From Defluviimonas aquaemixtae (GTDB lineage Bacteria > Pseudomonadota > Alphaproteobacteria > Rhodobacterales > Rhodobacteraceae), in assembly GCF_900302475.1 (NCBI RefSeq), contig NZ_OMOQ01000001.1, positions 434,001 through 498,000 on the forward strand: a DNA stretch of 64,000 bases. Reading direction: 5' to 3'. Position 1 is the first letter of the stretch, and every line of letters starts with the position of its first letter. Shown in pieces: positions 10,945 to 19,619 of this stretch. The notes under the pieces are model-generated. The model made no database searches. It saw nothing but the letters and a program-made list of their open reading frames with translations, and was not told the origin of the DNA. A program made the position numbers and the translations under genes.

Positions 10945-11435
10945 GTCATCGCTCCTTCTGGCGCTTTCGCCGCAGCTTCCAGCCCGGCAATGTCGATCTT
11001 CTTCATCTGCATCAGTGCCGGCCAGACCTTCGCGGCCTGGGGGCCGGACAGCAGTTCAACCGACCGTTTCGGAACGATCTGCCATGACAGCCCGAACCTG
11101 TCCTTTAACCAGCCACACTGGCTCTCGGCGCCGCCATCTGCGATCAGCGCTTCCCACAGTCGGTCCGTCTCCGTCTGGTCTTCGGTGCTGACCGATATTG
11201 ACGCTGCCTCGTCGAGCGTGAAGTGCGGCCCGCCGTTCAGCGCCTGATAAGGCGTCCCGGCCAGCGTGAACTCTACCACCAAAACTCTGCCCGGCTCGTA
11301 CATGTCCTGGCCTTCGGGATAGCGGCTCACGCGGTCGATCCGGCTACCGGGCATAAGCGATACATAGAACTCCGCCGCCGGAAGCGCCTGGTCGTCGAAC
11401 CACAGGCAGGTGCGTACCTTGGGTTGTTCGTTCAT
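10941..11435 (-). CDS. VOC superfamily protein, PhnB / 3-demethylubiquinone methyltransferase-like
   Basis: 164 residues with the single vicinal-oxygen-chelate module seen in PhnB-like proteins: VRTCLWFDDQALPAAEFY at the N-terminus, ALNGGPHFTLDEAASISV in the middle and GWLKDRFGLSWQIVP near the end. The family is often called 3-demethylubiquinone-9 3-methyltransferase without biochemical support, so a substrate is not assigned. The ATG at 11435 was chosen; a GTG sits just before it, and AAGGAG lies 8 bases upstream of the ATG. It lies 15 bases after the SRPBCC gene and overlaps DUF1428. Confidence 0.87.
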   Translation of the reverse strand: MNEQPKVRTCLWFDDQALPAAEFYVSLMPGSRIDRVSRYPEGQDMYEPGRVLVVEFTLAGTPYQALNGGPHFTLDEAASISVSTEDQTETDRLWEALIADGGAESQCGWLKDRFGLSWQIVPKRSVELLSGPQAAKVWPALMQMKKIDIAGLEAAAKAPEGAMT

Positions 11436-11450
11436 CACAAGTCTCCTTAG

Positions 11451-11930
11451 CTAAAGCGACTTCGCCAGTGTCTCGAGCTGGTCCGCCGCCTTTCCCCAGC
11501 CTTCGCGGAACCCCATCTGCTCGTGTTCCTTGAGCGTGTCCTCGTTCCAGTGCATCGCGCGGGCGATGTAGCGGGTCTTGCCGCCGCCGGCGTCCTCGAA
11601 GCGCATTTCGGCCGCCATGAACGCGCGCCCGTTCGGTATCCAGCCGGGGCGGAAGGCGTCCGTGGTCACCAGCCGCCTCTGGGGCTCGATTTCCAGAAAG
11701 ACGCCCATGTTGTCGAACTTCTCGCCATTTGGGCCGTGCATGACCGAGGAGAATTCGCCGCCGGGCTTCAGGTCGATCTTGGCATCGCTGACATACCAAG
11801 GTTTCGGGCAGAACCATTTCTCCAAAAGCTCCGGCTCGGTCCAGCAGCGCCAGACCTTGTCGACCGGCGCGTCGATCACGCGCTCGAGCGTCAGGACATG
11901 TTCGGGTCCGGCTTCAGTCTTCGTCGTCAT
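11451..11930 (-). CDS. SRPBCC family protein (AHSA1-type START/Bet v 1 fold)
   Basis: 159 residues starting MTTKTEAGPEHVLTLERVIDAPVDKVWRCWTEPELLEKWF, the classic AHSA1/SRPBCC opening, and ending with HWNEDTLKEHEQMGFREGWGKAADQLETLA, also typical. Such proteins bind hydrophobic ligands; the specific role is unknown. A strong GAGGAGAGG ribosome site precedes the ATG at 11930. It follows the tetR gene in the same direction after about 65 bases, and the palindrome core AACCGGTT sits at the tetR 3' end upstream of it, suggesting TetR control. Confidence 0.9.
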   Translation of the reverse strand: MTTKTEAGPEHVLTLERVIDAPVDKVWRCWTEPELLEKWFCPKPWYVSDAKIDLKPGGEFSSVMHGPNGEKFDNMGVFLEIEPQRRLVTTDAFRPGWIPNGRAFMAAEMRFEDAGGGKTRYIARAMHWNEDTLKEHEQMGFREGWGKAADQLETLAKSL

Positions 11931-11994
11931 TGGTCCTCTCCTCAAGGGGGGCTCGGATTTGGGATTGCGGCCGAACGCGCCGAGCCGGGTCGTG

Positions 11995-12633
11995 CTAACC
12001 GGTTGGGTGTCCGGCACCGGATGCTGCAGAGCATTCGAACAGCATTTCGATGTAGTGGCCGAGATGGTCGAGGCTTTCGACCGCGCGCCTAGGATCACCG
12101 CTCGCCTTGGCGAGAATGAACGCCCCCTGAATGACCGCCTGTGTGTGCAGCGCCAGGCTTTCGGCCGTCCAGTCGGCGTCGGCCCCGCGTTCGCGCAGCG
12201 CCGCCTCGATGTCGGGAATGAGCGTTGCGGCATGGCCCGAGATACTGTCCCAGCAGGCGTCCCGGATCGCCGGGTTCGAGCCGTAGGCCTCCTGAACCAT
12301 GGTGCCGACGAGGCAGGTGAAGTCCGGCAGATCGCCCTGGATGATCGCCTTGCGGAAAGCGACATAGGCTAGCACCCTCTTGGCCGGATCGGCAGGGGCG
12401 TGATAGGGCGCGCCGGCGAAAAACCCGCCGGTCATCTCGGTCCAGTGCGCAGCTGCGGCCACCGCCAGATCCTCCTTGCTGCGAAAATGGTGGAAGAAGG
12501 CACCCTTGGTGACACCGGCCTCAGAGCAGATGTCATCGACGGAGGTCGCCGAATAACCCTTGGTCCGGATGACCTTGAGGGCGGCGTCGAGCAGCTTCGA
12601 ACGGCCATCGGGTTTCCTGGGCGACTCAGTCAT
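11995..12633 (-). CDS. TetR/AcrR family transcriptional regulator
   Basis: 212-residue repressor with the TetR helix-turn-helix at about residues 12-58 (RSKLLDAALKVIRTKGYSATSVDDICSEAGVTKGAFFHHFRSKEDL). The C-terminal ligand domain resembles the subgroup with QGDLPDFTCLVGTMVQE. The start at 12633 has a GAGGAGG ribosome site; a longer frame upstream has no such support. It probably represses itself and the downstream SRPBCC-VOC-DUF1428 genes through the palindrome in its promoter. The inducer is unknown. Confidence 0.93.
   Translation of the reverse strand: MTESPRKPDGRSKLLDAALKVIRTKGYSATSVDDICSEAGVTKGAFFHHFRSKEDLAVAAAAHWTEMTGGFFAGAPYHAPADPAKRVLAYVAFRKAIIQGDLPDFTCLVGTMVQEAYGSNPAIRDACWDSISGHAATLIPDIEAALRERGADADWTAESLALHTQAVIQGAFILAKASGDPRRAVESLDHLGHYIEMLFECSAASGAGHPTG
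11997..12004. promoter_or_regulatory. Possible second TetR half-operator core AACCGGTT
   Basis: The 8-base palindrome AACCGGTT, continued on the right by GGGT, recurs here at the 3' end of tetR, 67-74 bases upstream of the SRPBCC start codon. It matches the centre of the perfect operator at 12657-12672. It overlaps the last tetR codons, so coincidence is possible. No clear -35/-10 pair was found next to it. Confidence 0.35.
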
Positions 12634-12652
12634 CTTGATCCTCCTCGAAGTG

Positions 12653-12682
12653 AACATACCAACCGGTTGGTAGGCATGCCAA
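12653..12682 (-). promoter_or_regulatory. tetR promoter with perfect 16-bp TetR operator
   Basis: TACCAACCGGTTGGTA at 12657-12672 is a perfect palindrome. On the minus strand, TTGGCA (12677-12682) and TATGTT (12653-12658) make a -35/-10 pair with an 18-base spacer, and the palindrome fills that spacer up to the -10. This geometry is expected for autorepression by the TetR protein encoded 20 bases downstream. Confidence 0.7.
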
Positions 12683-12841
12683 CGAAATGATACGGGGTCG
12701 GCAGAATTTGGCCGGCCGCGCCTGACGGCGGTCATGGCCCGGAACGCGAAGGCGGGCTGTGCGTTTTCAAGTCAGTCGTTGGGAGGCAATTCCCGCGACA
12801 GTCCGCGGCAGCGAGGGCGACGGCAAGAAAGGAGACGATCG

Positions 12842-13417
12842 ATGCGTGACATGATCGAACGGATTGCACTTGTTTGCGTTCTCGCGAATGCGCCCCTGAT
12901 GGGGATCGCGCAGACCGCCACGACGGACCAGGACGGCACCGCTGCAGATCCGGCGCAGACCGAGCAGACCTCCCCGGCGGCGACGAACACTGCGGCCGCA
13001 CCGGCGGAGGGCGTGCCCGAGGTGATGCCTGAACCCATCGAGGGGCAGATCGTGCTTCAGAGCGAGGATTCGATTCTGGCCAGCGATCTCATGGGGCTGA
13101 CGGTCTATTCGGCGACGGACGAATCCGTTGGCGACATCAATGACGTCATCGTCAAGCTCGACGGTACCGTGGAGGGTGTCGTGGTCGGCGTCGGCGGGTT
13201 CCTCGGCATGGGCGAGAAGGATGTCGCGATCGAGATGGACAGGATCCAGCTCGCGTCGCCGGACGAAGGCGGCATGCGCCTCGTTCTCAGCGCTACGCGC
13301 GCGGATCTCGACGCCGCGCCTGCCTTCAAGACCGCCGCCGAGCAGAGGCTCGAATCCGAGGCCGAACAGATGCAGCAGCAAATGGAGAACGGCGTCGCCC
13401 CGGCAGAAACCAACTGA
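12842..13417 (+). CDS. Exported PRC-barrel domain protein
   Basis: 191 residues. MRDMIERIALVCVLANAPLMGIAQTA is a signal-peptide-like start. A Thr/Ala/Pro-rich linker to about residue 60 follows, then a PRC-barrel: ILASDLMGLTVYSATDESVGDINDVIVKLDGTVEGVVVGVGGFLGMGEKDVAIEM is split here by eye into its beta strands. A Gln/Glu-rich helix lies at the C-terminus. AAGGAG lies 7 bases before the ATG at 12842; the frame opens earlier but without support. PRC-barrel proteins of this envelope type are common in Rhodobacterales, and their role is unclear. Confidence 0.85.
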   Translation: MRDMIERIALVCVLANAPLMGIAQTATTDQDGTAADPAQTEQTSPAATNTAAAPAEGVPEVMPEPIEGQIVLQSEDSILASDLMGLTVYSATDESVGDINDVIVKLDGTVEGVVVGVGGFLGMGEKDVAIEMDRIQLASPDEGGMRLVLSATRADLDAAPAFKTAAEQRLESEAEQMQQQMENGVAPAETN

Positions 13418-13433
13418 CCGCTGCGGCGGTCAG
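13414..13433 (+). terminator. Possible weak terminator hairpin after the PRC-barrel gene
   Basis: CTGACCGC and GCGGTCAG form a perfect 8-bp stem with loop TGCG. It overlaps the stop codon of the PRC-barrel gene. No run of T follows, so intrinsic termination would be weak. Confidence 0.35.
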
Positions 13434-13516
13434 AGCTTCGACTGGCGGAGCACGAAGCACCGACGAGACTGGCGGGTCGCAGCCCGGCTCCGGCCCGCTA
13501 GGCCGCGTACGCCTGG

Positions 13517-14593
13517 TCACTCCCTCAGCCGCGCACCGAACGTGCGCGCGATGGTCACCGACAGAACGATCCGCACCAGGTGGTGCGCCGTCACGTAGAG
13601 GATCGACATGTTCAGGCTGAGCGCGATCAGCCCCATCTCGACAAGGCCCCCCGGCGCGAAGGCGAGGAAAATCGTCCTTGCCGGCTCGCCGACGATCCCG
13701 GCGATCGAGAGCGAGAGCACGACCGCGCCCCCGATCGTGACCACCGCGTTCGCGAGCGCCAGCAGGGCTGCATCGAGGATGCGCCGCTTCGGCATGCCCG
13801 CGAACCGCACGCCGAGCGAGGTGCCGATCACGACCTGCGTCGCGGCGATCAGCCAGCCGGGCGGCACTGCTTGGGTCAGTCCCGCGACGTGGGCTGCGCC
13901 GGACAGGAGGATCGGGCCCAGCACGTGGCCCGCCGGCAGCTTCAGCCTAACCCCGATAACCGCACCAACCACCGCCGCCGCAATGAGAAGCGCCGCGTCC
14001 CGGAGGCCCATCGCATGACCAGCCACAGCCGCCCCACCCGCCGAGCCCACCGCGTGGCCCTCCATCAGGGTGAAGGCGAGCGGAACGAGGATGATCGTCA
14101 GGATCAGCCTGAGGAACTGAAGCATGGCGAGCATCGGGACATCGGCGCCCGCCTCCTCGCCCATCTGCACGGTCTCGACCAGACCGCCGGGGGCGGTGCC
14201 GTAGAACGCGGTCAGCCGGTCCACGCGGCCGATCGCGGTCAGAAGCCGGTAACCGCCGTAGTGCACCGCCGGGATGAAGAGGCAGAGCGCGATGAGCGAC
14301 GGGATCCATTCCGGCGCCTCGGTCAGGATCTCGGGCCGCGCCGCGCCGCCGATGGCGACCCCGATCACCGGGATGAACAGCATTCGAAGCTGCTGCGGCG
14401 CCTGCGGCACCCGGCCCAAGGGCTTCAGCCCCGCGACGGAGGCTGCTCCGACCGCCAAAAGGGATCCCAAAAGCATGGGCAGGGGCAGATGCAGCGCCGC
14501 CGCCGCAAAGCCTCCCGCTGTGCCCAACGCGTAGGTCAGGCAGACGGTCGGCCAGTGCGGTGCCGTGATCAGGGTCCTGAGGAACTGGCGCAT
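13517..14593 (-). CDS. AbrB family membrane protein (AmoA-like, PF05145 type)
   Basis: 358-residue polytopic membrane protein with about ten hydrophobic segments. Two similar halves each carry a loop such as HLPLPMLLGSLLAVG and KLPAGHVLGPILLSGA, the internal duplication characteristic of the AbrB/AmoA family. YGTAPGGLVETVQMGEEAGADVPMLAMLQFLRL is a typical conserved stretch. The family is often mislabelled ammonia monooxygenase or regulator; transport is likely but the substrate is unknown. It is a single gene, facing the PRC-barrel gene tail to tail. Confidence 0.88.
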   Translation of the reverse strand: MRQFLRTLITAPHWPTVCLTYALGTAGGFAAAALHLPLPMLLGSLLAVGAASVAGLKPLGRVPQAPQQLRMLFIPVIGVAIGGAARPEILTEAPEWIPSLIALCLFIPAVHYGGYRLLTAIGRVDRLTAFYGTAPGGLVETVQMGEEAGADVPMLAMLQFLRLILTIILVPLAFTLMEGHAVGSAGGAAVAGHAMGLRDAALLIAAAVVGAVIGVRLKLPAGHVLGPILLSGAAHVAGLTQAVPPGWLIAATQVVIGTSLGVRFAGMPKRRILDAALLALANAVVTIGGAVVLSLSIAGIVGEPARTIFLAFAPGGLVEMGLIALSLNMSILYVTAHHLVRIVLSVTIARTFGARLRE

Positions 14594-14724
14594 GAAGGTC
14601 TCGGAATGGCGGGCGACGAAAATCGCCCGGCCGCAAACCTGTCAGGGGCTGCGGGGAAGGGCAAGGCTACGTGCGACCGGGAAAGGGCATGCGGAATCGC
14701 ATCCGGGTGATGCCTCCGGGTCTG

Positions 14725-15171
14725 CTAGAACACCCGTTGGACGGCGCGCGACAGGAAAAAGCCGTGCCCGTCGAGGTTTCGGCATTCCAGCCCCTCGGTC
14801 GAGGAATGACAGACGAAACCGCCGAACGTTCCGGTGACGCCGTATTCCGCGCGGTCGAATCCTTCACGCAGGTAGCTGACCGGTTCGCAAAGCATCTGTA
14901 CCGGCCCGTGGTCGGTCATGTAGAAGCTGTGCCCCCAGTCCGTGACACAGCCCGCCGGACGCGGCGCGGCCGGCGGGCCGTGGCGCTCGACGATCATGCA
15001 GTGGATGTCGGATGAGTCCTGCTCCAATCCGACCGAGCACTGGATGTTCTCCGACGGGGTTTCGAAAGTGAAGACATCCGCGGCGGCGGGCGGGGCCGCG
15101 ACGAAAAAGAGCGGCAAGAGTTGGCGAATAATGGTTGGGGTCTCAATCGGCTTGGTCGTGAACTTTCCCAT
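14725..15171 (-). CDS. Small exported Cys-rich protein, DUF6636-like
   Basis: 148 residues from the ATG at 15171. [18 protein letters not shown] forms the core of a signal peptide. The mature part has [36 protein letters not shown] and [16 protein letters not shown], six cysteines in a spacing that fits DUF6636 and suggests three disulfides in the periplasm. In-frame ATGs at 15198 and 15210 would add a basic leader; no start has a good ribosome site, so the N-terminus is uncertain. Function is unknown. Confidence 0.75.
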   Translation of the reverse strand: MGKFTTKPIETPTIIRQLLPLFFVAAPPAAADVFTFETPSENIQCSVGLEQDSSDIHCMIVERHGPPAAPRPAGCVTDWGHSFYMTDHGPVQMLCEPVSYLREGFDRAEYGVTGTFGGFVCHSSTEGLECRNLDGHGFFLSRAVQRVF

Positions 15172-15237
15172 GGTCTCAGGCCGACGCGGCTTTGTCATGT
15201 CCCGCAGCACTCGCCCCGGCCCGCCCGAACCGCGCGG

Positions 15238-15444
15238 TCACCAGTGCGGCGGTTTCTGATCTGCCAAGGGGATCGTGCCGGATGCAGCCACCTCGGCCTC
15301 GGCCGCCCGCTCCATCAGAACCGTGACGCGCCGGGTCAGCGTGTCGATTTCGCGCACCTGCCGCGCGACCACCTCGGACAGGTCGTCGACCGCGCGCCTC
15401 AGATGCGCGATCTCCTCCTCCGCCTTCTCCAGCCTCTCATCCAT
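15238..15444 (-). CDS. slyX: SlyX family protein
   Basis: 68 residues. Heptad-like acidic and hydrophobic repeats ([36 protein letters not shown], shown in parts) indicate one coiled coil. The C-terminus DQKPPHW is the hallmark of SlyX. A perfect AAGGAG lies 6 bases upstream of the ATG. It diverges from hisS, 159 bases away. The role of SlyX is still unknown; it is a small cytoplasmic coiled-coil protein. Confidence 0.88.
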   Translation of the reverse strand: MDERLEKAEEEIAHLRRAVDDLSEVVARQVREIDTLTRRVTVLMERAAEAEVAASGTIPLADQKPPHW

Positions 15445-15603
15445 CGCCGCTCCTTTCCGCGCCGGGGCGCCTTACGCATGCCAGACGCTTGCCAGACGAT
15501 TTGCCGACGGTCTGCCTACGCCCTGATCCGGCCGCCGCTGCCGCTTGTTCACCGCCCCCCCATCCGTTACACCCGCGCCCGAACGTTTGTGAAGGGTCGG
15601 GCC

Positions 15604-17205
15604 ATGGCCAAGGACAAGGGACCGAGAAGACCGCGCGCGGAGACGCCGAAGGGCTTTCGCGACTATTTCGGCGCCGAGGTGACCGAACGCAAGGCGATGC
15701 TCGACACGATCGCCAATGTCTACCACCGCTACGGCTTCGATCCCCTGGAGACGTCCGCCGTCGAAACCCTTGATGCGCTTGGAAAATACCTGCCCGACGT
15801 CGACCGCCCGAACGAGGGCGTCTTCGCCTGGGAGGACGAGGCCGAGGGCTGGCTCGCGCTCCGCTACGACCTGACGGCACCCCTCGCGCGGGTCGCGGCG
15901 CAGTTCCGCAACGACCTGCCCACACCCTACCGCCGCTATGCGATGGGCCCGGTCTGGCGCAACGAGAAGCCCGGCCCGGGGCGGTTTCGCCAGTTCTATC
16001 AATGCGATGCGGATACGGTGGGGTCGGCTTCGGTGGCGTCGGACGCGGAGATCTGCGCCATGCTCGCGGATGCCTTGGAGGAGGTCGGCATTCCGCGCGG
16101 CGACTACGTCGTTCGGGTAAACAATCGTAAAGTATTGAATGGTGTAATGGAGGTCGCGGGTGTCCTGGACCCCGCCGATCCGGAAAAATTCGCGCACGAA
16201 CGCGGCATCGTCATGCGCGCCATCGACAAGCTTGACCGGCTGGGCGAGGAAGGCGTGCGCGCGCTTCTCGGAAAAGGCCGCAAGGACGAGAGCGGCGACT
16301 TTACCGAAGGGGCAGGGCTTTCGGGCGAACAGGCCGAGAAGGTGATGGGCTTTGTCAATGCCGCCCAAATTGTTGAGGACGAGTTGCGCGATGGGCCACC
16401 AAACCCGGACAACCGGATGCCGGGCGGCATGGGTCTTACGCTGGACAATCCGCATGAGCGGACTGAGCATGCCGGTCAGGCTTGGAACTGGGCGGTACTT
16501 GATCACCTAATGCGCCTCGTTGGGCCGACCGAAGTTGGCTTCCAAGGGCTTCAGGAACTTGGGGAAATATCAGACCTGCTCAAAGCGCAAGGCTACGGCC
16601 CCGACCGCATCGTCATCGACCCCTCCGTCGTCCGCGGCCTCGGCTACTATACCGGCCCGGTCTTCGAGGCCGAACTGACATTCGAGATCACCGACGACAA
16701 GGGCCGCCCCCGCCAGTTCGGCTCGGTCGCCGGCGGTGGGCGCTACGACGACCTCGTCAAGCGCTTCACGGGCCAGGCGGTGCCCGCGACCGGCATCTCG
16801 ATCGGCGTCGACCGTCTGCTTGCCGCGCTCCACGCCAAGGGGCGGATGCAGGCCGACACGCGCGGCCCTGTCGTCGTGACCGTCATGGACCGCGACCGGA
16901 TGGCCGATTATCAGCAGATGGCAGGCGAACTTCGCCAGGCGGGCATCCGCGCCGAGGTCTATCTCGGCAACCCCAAGAATTTCGGCAACCAATTGAAATA
17001 CGCAGATAAACGGAACTCCCCCGTCGCCGTGATCCAAGGCTCGGACGAGGCGAGCCGAGGCGTCGTGCAACTCAAGGATCTCTTCCTCGGCGCCAAGATC
17101 GCGGCCGAGGCGACCCACGAAGAATGGAAGAGCCAGCCCGCGCAATCGGAAGTTGCCCGCGCCGACCTCGTGGCCGAGGTGCGCAGGCTTCTGGGGCAGG
17201 GCTGA
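15604..17205 (+). CDS. hisS: Histidyl-tRNA synthetase
   Basis: Class II aminoacyl-tRNA synthetase that charges tRNA-His. 533 residues starting [23 protein letters not shown]. Motif 2 is visible as [21 protein letters not shown], and the histidine motifs as [11 protein letters not shown] and [12 protein letters not shown]. The C-terminal anticodon domain contains [19 protein letters not shown]. The protein is longer than E. coli HisS, as is usual in Rhodobacterales (an insertion around residues 190-320). A frame opening earlier lies across slyX and is not used. hisZ begins at the next base after the stop, so hisS-hisZ-hisG form one operon joining tRNA charging with histidine biosynthesis. Confidence 0.95.
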   Translation: MAKDKGPRRPRAETPKGFRDYFGAEVTERKAMLDTIANVYHRYGFDPLETSAVETLDALGKYLPDVDRPNEGVFAWEDEAEGWLALRYDLTAPLARVAAQFRNDLPTPYRRYAMGPVWRNEKPGPGRFRQFYQCDADTVGSASVASDAEICAMLADALEEVGIPRGDYVVRVNNRKVLNGVMEVAGVLDPADPEKFAHERGIVMRAIDKLDRLGEEGVRALLGKGRKDESGDFTEGAGLSGEQAEKVMGFVNAAQIVEDELRDGPPNPDNRMPGGMGLTLDNPHERTEHAGQAWNWAVLDHLMRLVGPTEVGFQGLQELGEISDLLKAQGYGPDRIVIDPSVVRGLGYYTGPVFEAELTFEITDDKGRPRQFGSVAGGGRYDDLVKRFTGQAVPATGISIGVDRLLAALHAKGRMQADTRGPVVVTVMDRDRMADYQQMAGELRQAGIRAEVYLGNPKNFGNQLKYADKRNSPVAVIQGSDEASRGVVQLKDLFLGAKIAAEATHEEWKSQPAQSEVARADLVAEVRRLLGQG

Positions 17206-18300
17206 ATGATCGGCAAGCCGGAGGCCAGGGCCGAGGCCGACCGCCTCATGGCCGCCTTCCGCAAGGCGGGCGCGGTGCCAGTCGAGGCCGACATCCTGCA
17301 ACCGGCCGAGGTGCTTCTCGACCTCTACGGCGAGGATATTCGCGCCCGCGCCTACGTGACCGCCGATCCCCTGCGCGGCGAGATGATGCTGCGCCCCGAC
17401 TTCACCGTCCCGGTTGTTCAGATGCACATGGAAGATGGCGCCGAGCCTGCGCGCTACTGTTATGCGGGCGAGGTCTTTCGCAAGCAGGAGCATCTGAGCG
17501 AAAGAAAATCTGAATATTTCCAAGCCGGTTACGAGGTCTTCACCCGCGACAACCCGGCCGCCGCGGACGCGGAGGTCTTTGCGCTCTTCGCCGAACTCCT
17601 CGCTCCCTTGAAGCTCAGGGCGGCTACCGGCGATATCGGAATCCTCACGGCCGCCGTCCGGGGCCTGAAGACGCTCGAAACCCGCAAGGCAGCGCTGCTT
17701 CGGCACATCTGGCGCCCTCGCCGTTTCACGCAGCTTCTCGATCGTTTCGGAGGCCGCGTGGGAGTACCAGAAACTCGCGCCCGATTGCTAGCCACCGTCG
17801 CTGCAGGTGAAGCGCCGGCCACGGCGCCCGCGATCGGCCTGAGGACCGAGGCGGAAATCGCAGGACGGCTCGCGGCCCTTCAGGAGGATGCCGCCGCCCA
17901 GCCCATCGCGGCGGAGGAGGTCGCGCGGCTCGACGACCTTCTGAACCTGACCGCGAAAAGCCCCGCCGCGCTCGGCCACCTGCGGGAAATGGCGCGCGAC
18001 GTGCCGACGATCGTGCCCGCCGTCGACCGGATGGAGGCGCGGCTTGGTGCATTGTCTGCCAAGGGCGTCGATGTCGACGCGCTCGATTTCGAGGCGAGCC
18101 ACGGCCGCACCACGCTCGAATACTACGACGGCTTCGTCTTTTCCTTCCACGCCGCCGACCCGCACCTGCCGCCGGTCGCCTCGGGCGGTCGCTACGACGC
18201 GCTGACGGCGGTTCTCGGCCAGGGCCGCTCGATCCCCGCCGTCGGCGGCGTGGTCCGGCCGGGCCTTGTGGCAGAACTCAAGGAGGCGGCACGATGCTGA
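17206..18300 (+). CDS. hisZ: ATP phosphoribosyltransferase regulatory subunit HisZ
   Basis: A HisS paralogue without charging activity that pairs with short HisG to form the first enzyme of histidine synthesis. 364 residues. It keeps class II synthetase features (MLRPDFTVPVVQMH, RYCYAGEVFRKQE, ASGGRYDALTAVLG) but lacks the anticodon-binding domain. The ATG starts at the base right after the hisS stop, and its end overlaps hisG by 7 bases, so translation is probably coupled. The presence of HisZ agrees with the short form of HisG next to it. Confidence 0.94.
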   Translation: MIGKPEARAEADRLMAAFRKAGAVPVEADILQPAEVLLDLYGEDIRARAYVTADPLRGEMMLRPDFTVPVVQMHMEDGAEPARYCYAGEVFRKQEHLSERKSEYFQAGYEVFTRDNPAAADAEVFALFAELLAPLKLRAATGDIGILTAAVRGLKTLETRKAALLRHIWRPRRFTQLLDRFGGRVGVPETRARLLATVAAGEAPATAPAIGLRTEAEIAGRLAALQEDAAAQPIAAEEVARLDDLLNLTAKSPAALGHLREMARDVPTIVPAVDRMEARLGALSAKGVDVDALDFEASHGRTTLEYYDGFVFSFHAADPHLPPVASGGRYDALTAVLGQGRSIPAVGGVVRPGLVAELKEAARC

Positions 18301-18998
18301 AGCTCGGCGTCCCTTCCAAGGGCCGGCTGATGGAGCAGACGTTCGACTGGTTCGGCGCGCGCGGCGTGACGCTCCGCCGTGCCGGGTCGGACCGCGACTA
18401 TGCGGGCAGTGTCGATGACGCCGACGGGCTCGAGCTGGTTCTATTGTCCGCAGGAGAGATTCCCCGCGAACTGGCGACGGGCCGCATCCATCTCGGGGTC
18501 ACGGGGTCCGACCTCGTCCACGACAGACTTGCCGACTGGGACCGGCAGGTGGCCGAGCTGACGCCAATGGGCTTCGGCCAGGCCGATCTCGTCCTCGCAG
18601 TGCCGGCGTGCTGGCCTGACGTCGACACTCTCGACGACCTCGACGCCGCGGCCGCGGCCTTCCGCCGCGCCCACGGCTTCCGGCTGCGCGTCGCCACGAA
18701 GTACCACCGGCTCGTGCGCGAGTTCCTTCGGGCGAACGGCGTCGCCGACTACCAGCTCGTCGACAGCCAGGGCGCGACCGAGGGCACCGTGAAGAACCTC
18801 ACCGCCGAGGCGATCGCCGACATCACCTCCACCGGCGAGACGCTCCGCGCCAATCACCTCAAGACCCTCGCAGACGGCCTCGTCCACCAAAGCCAGGCAA
18901 CGCTCTACGCCTCGCGCAGGGCCGATTGGGGCAACGGCGCCGCCGACATCCTTGCCGATCTCGCCCCTCGCCTCGACGTGGATCCGGCCGCGCTCTGA
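18294..18998 (+). CDS. hisG: ATP phosphoribosyltransferase catalytic subunit, short form
   Basis: First committed step of histidine synthesis: ATP plus PRPP gives phosphoribosyl-ATP. 234 residues, the short form that needs HisZ. KLGVPSKGRLMEQT at the start and ATKYHRLVREFL followed by SQGATEGTVKNLTAEAIADI are the nucleotide and PRPP binding signatures. It lacks the C-terminal regulatory domain of long HisG. It is the last gene of the hisS-hisZ-hisG operon, with no clear terminator after it. Confidence 0.95.
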   Translation: MLKLGVPSKGRLMEQTFDWFGARGVTLRRAGSDRDYAGSVDDADGLELVLLSAGEIPRELATGRIHLGVTGSDLVHDRLADWDRQVAELTPMGFGQADLVLAVPACWPDVDTLDDLDAAAAAFRRAHGFRLRVATKYHRLVREFLRANGVADYQLVDSQGATEGTVKNLTAEAIADITSTGETLRANHLKTLADGLVHQSQATLYASRRADWGNGAADILADLAPRLDVDPAAL

Positions 18999-19074
18999 CC
19001 TTCTTCTGTCTTCTGTTTGAGACTACTCCCGGGGGAGACCGCCAGAGGGCAGCGCCCCCCAGCTTCGTCGGTGC

Positions 19075-19506
19075 TCACCGAAGCCCGATCTTGGCGAGCG
19101 CCAACGCCATCTCCTCGGGCAGGGCGCTGTCCTTGGCGCGGACCTTCGGCAGATCCCGTGGTGCGTCCTTCGCCTCGAGATACCGCCAGCCCTGGAACGG
19201 TCGGCGCGGTGCGGCCTCGGTCCGGATCACCTCCCGATCCATGATGATGCCGCAGCGCCGGATACCGTCGGCCCCTTCGATGTCGTCCAGCCGGACGATG
19301 CGCTGGCGGCAGAGGATCATCCCCTTCACGACCCAGTAGAGCGACCCGCCCGCGAGGATCTCGGCCTCGCGCTTCGGCCACATGCGCGTAATGTGGCGCC
19401 GCTCTCCGGTCGCGAAGGGCGAGGGGTGGGTGCGGTGCCAGTCCAGCAGGTTGTCGACGCTGTCCGCGCCCACGCAAAGCTTCAGGAGATTCACGAATCC
19501 GGTCAT
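19075..19506 (-). CDS. DUF1489 family protein
   Basis: 143 residues starting MTGFVNLLKLCVGADSVDNL, with HITRMWPKREAEILAGGSLYWVVKGMI and CGIIMDREVIRTEAAPRRPFQGWRYL split across the central region. This matches DUF1489, a protein found almost only in Alphaproteobacteria. The CRQRI segment and overall composition suggest a small cytoplasmic protein; its function is unknown. It diverges from nrdJ over about 110 bases. Confidence 0.88.
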   Translation of the reverse strand: MTGFVNLLKLCVGADSVDNLLDWHRTHPSPFATGERRHITRMWPKREAEILAGGSLYWVVKGMILCRQRIVRLDDIEGADGIRRCGIIMDREVIRTEAAPRRPFQGWRYLEAKDAPRDLPKVRAKDSALPEEMALALAKIGLR

Positions 19507-19555
19507 TCCACCCCCAAGACCTTGCTATTCTAGACGCCCCACCCGCGAGATCAAG

Positions 19556-19584
19556 TTGACCGGGCGACGTTGGAGGCGTATCGT
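19556..19584 (+). promoter_or_regulatory. Candidate promoter of nrdJ
   Basis: TTGACC (19556-19561) and TATCGT (19579-19584) with a 17-base spacer form a sigma-70-like pair. Transcription would start near 19591, which places the alternative GTG start at 19587 upstream of the message and supports the ATG at 19620. No cobalamin riboswitch is seen. Confidence 0.5.
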
Positions 19585-19619
19585 GAGTGCCCTTTCCGAA
19601 GACCAAGGACCCCGCCCGA

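Noticed and set aside
15121..15603. Extended HisS N-terminus
   Set aside because: It runs antisense through slyX and has no synthetase similarity; ATG at 15604 matches the family.
19507..19619. Cobalamin riboswitch before nrdJ
   Set aside because: The space is too short (about 110 bases shared by divergent genes) and no B12-box-like structure was seen.
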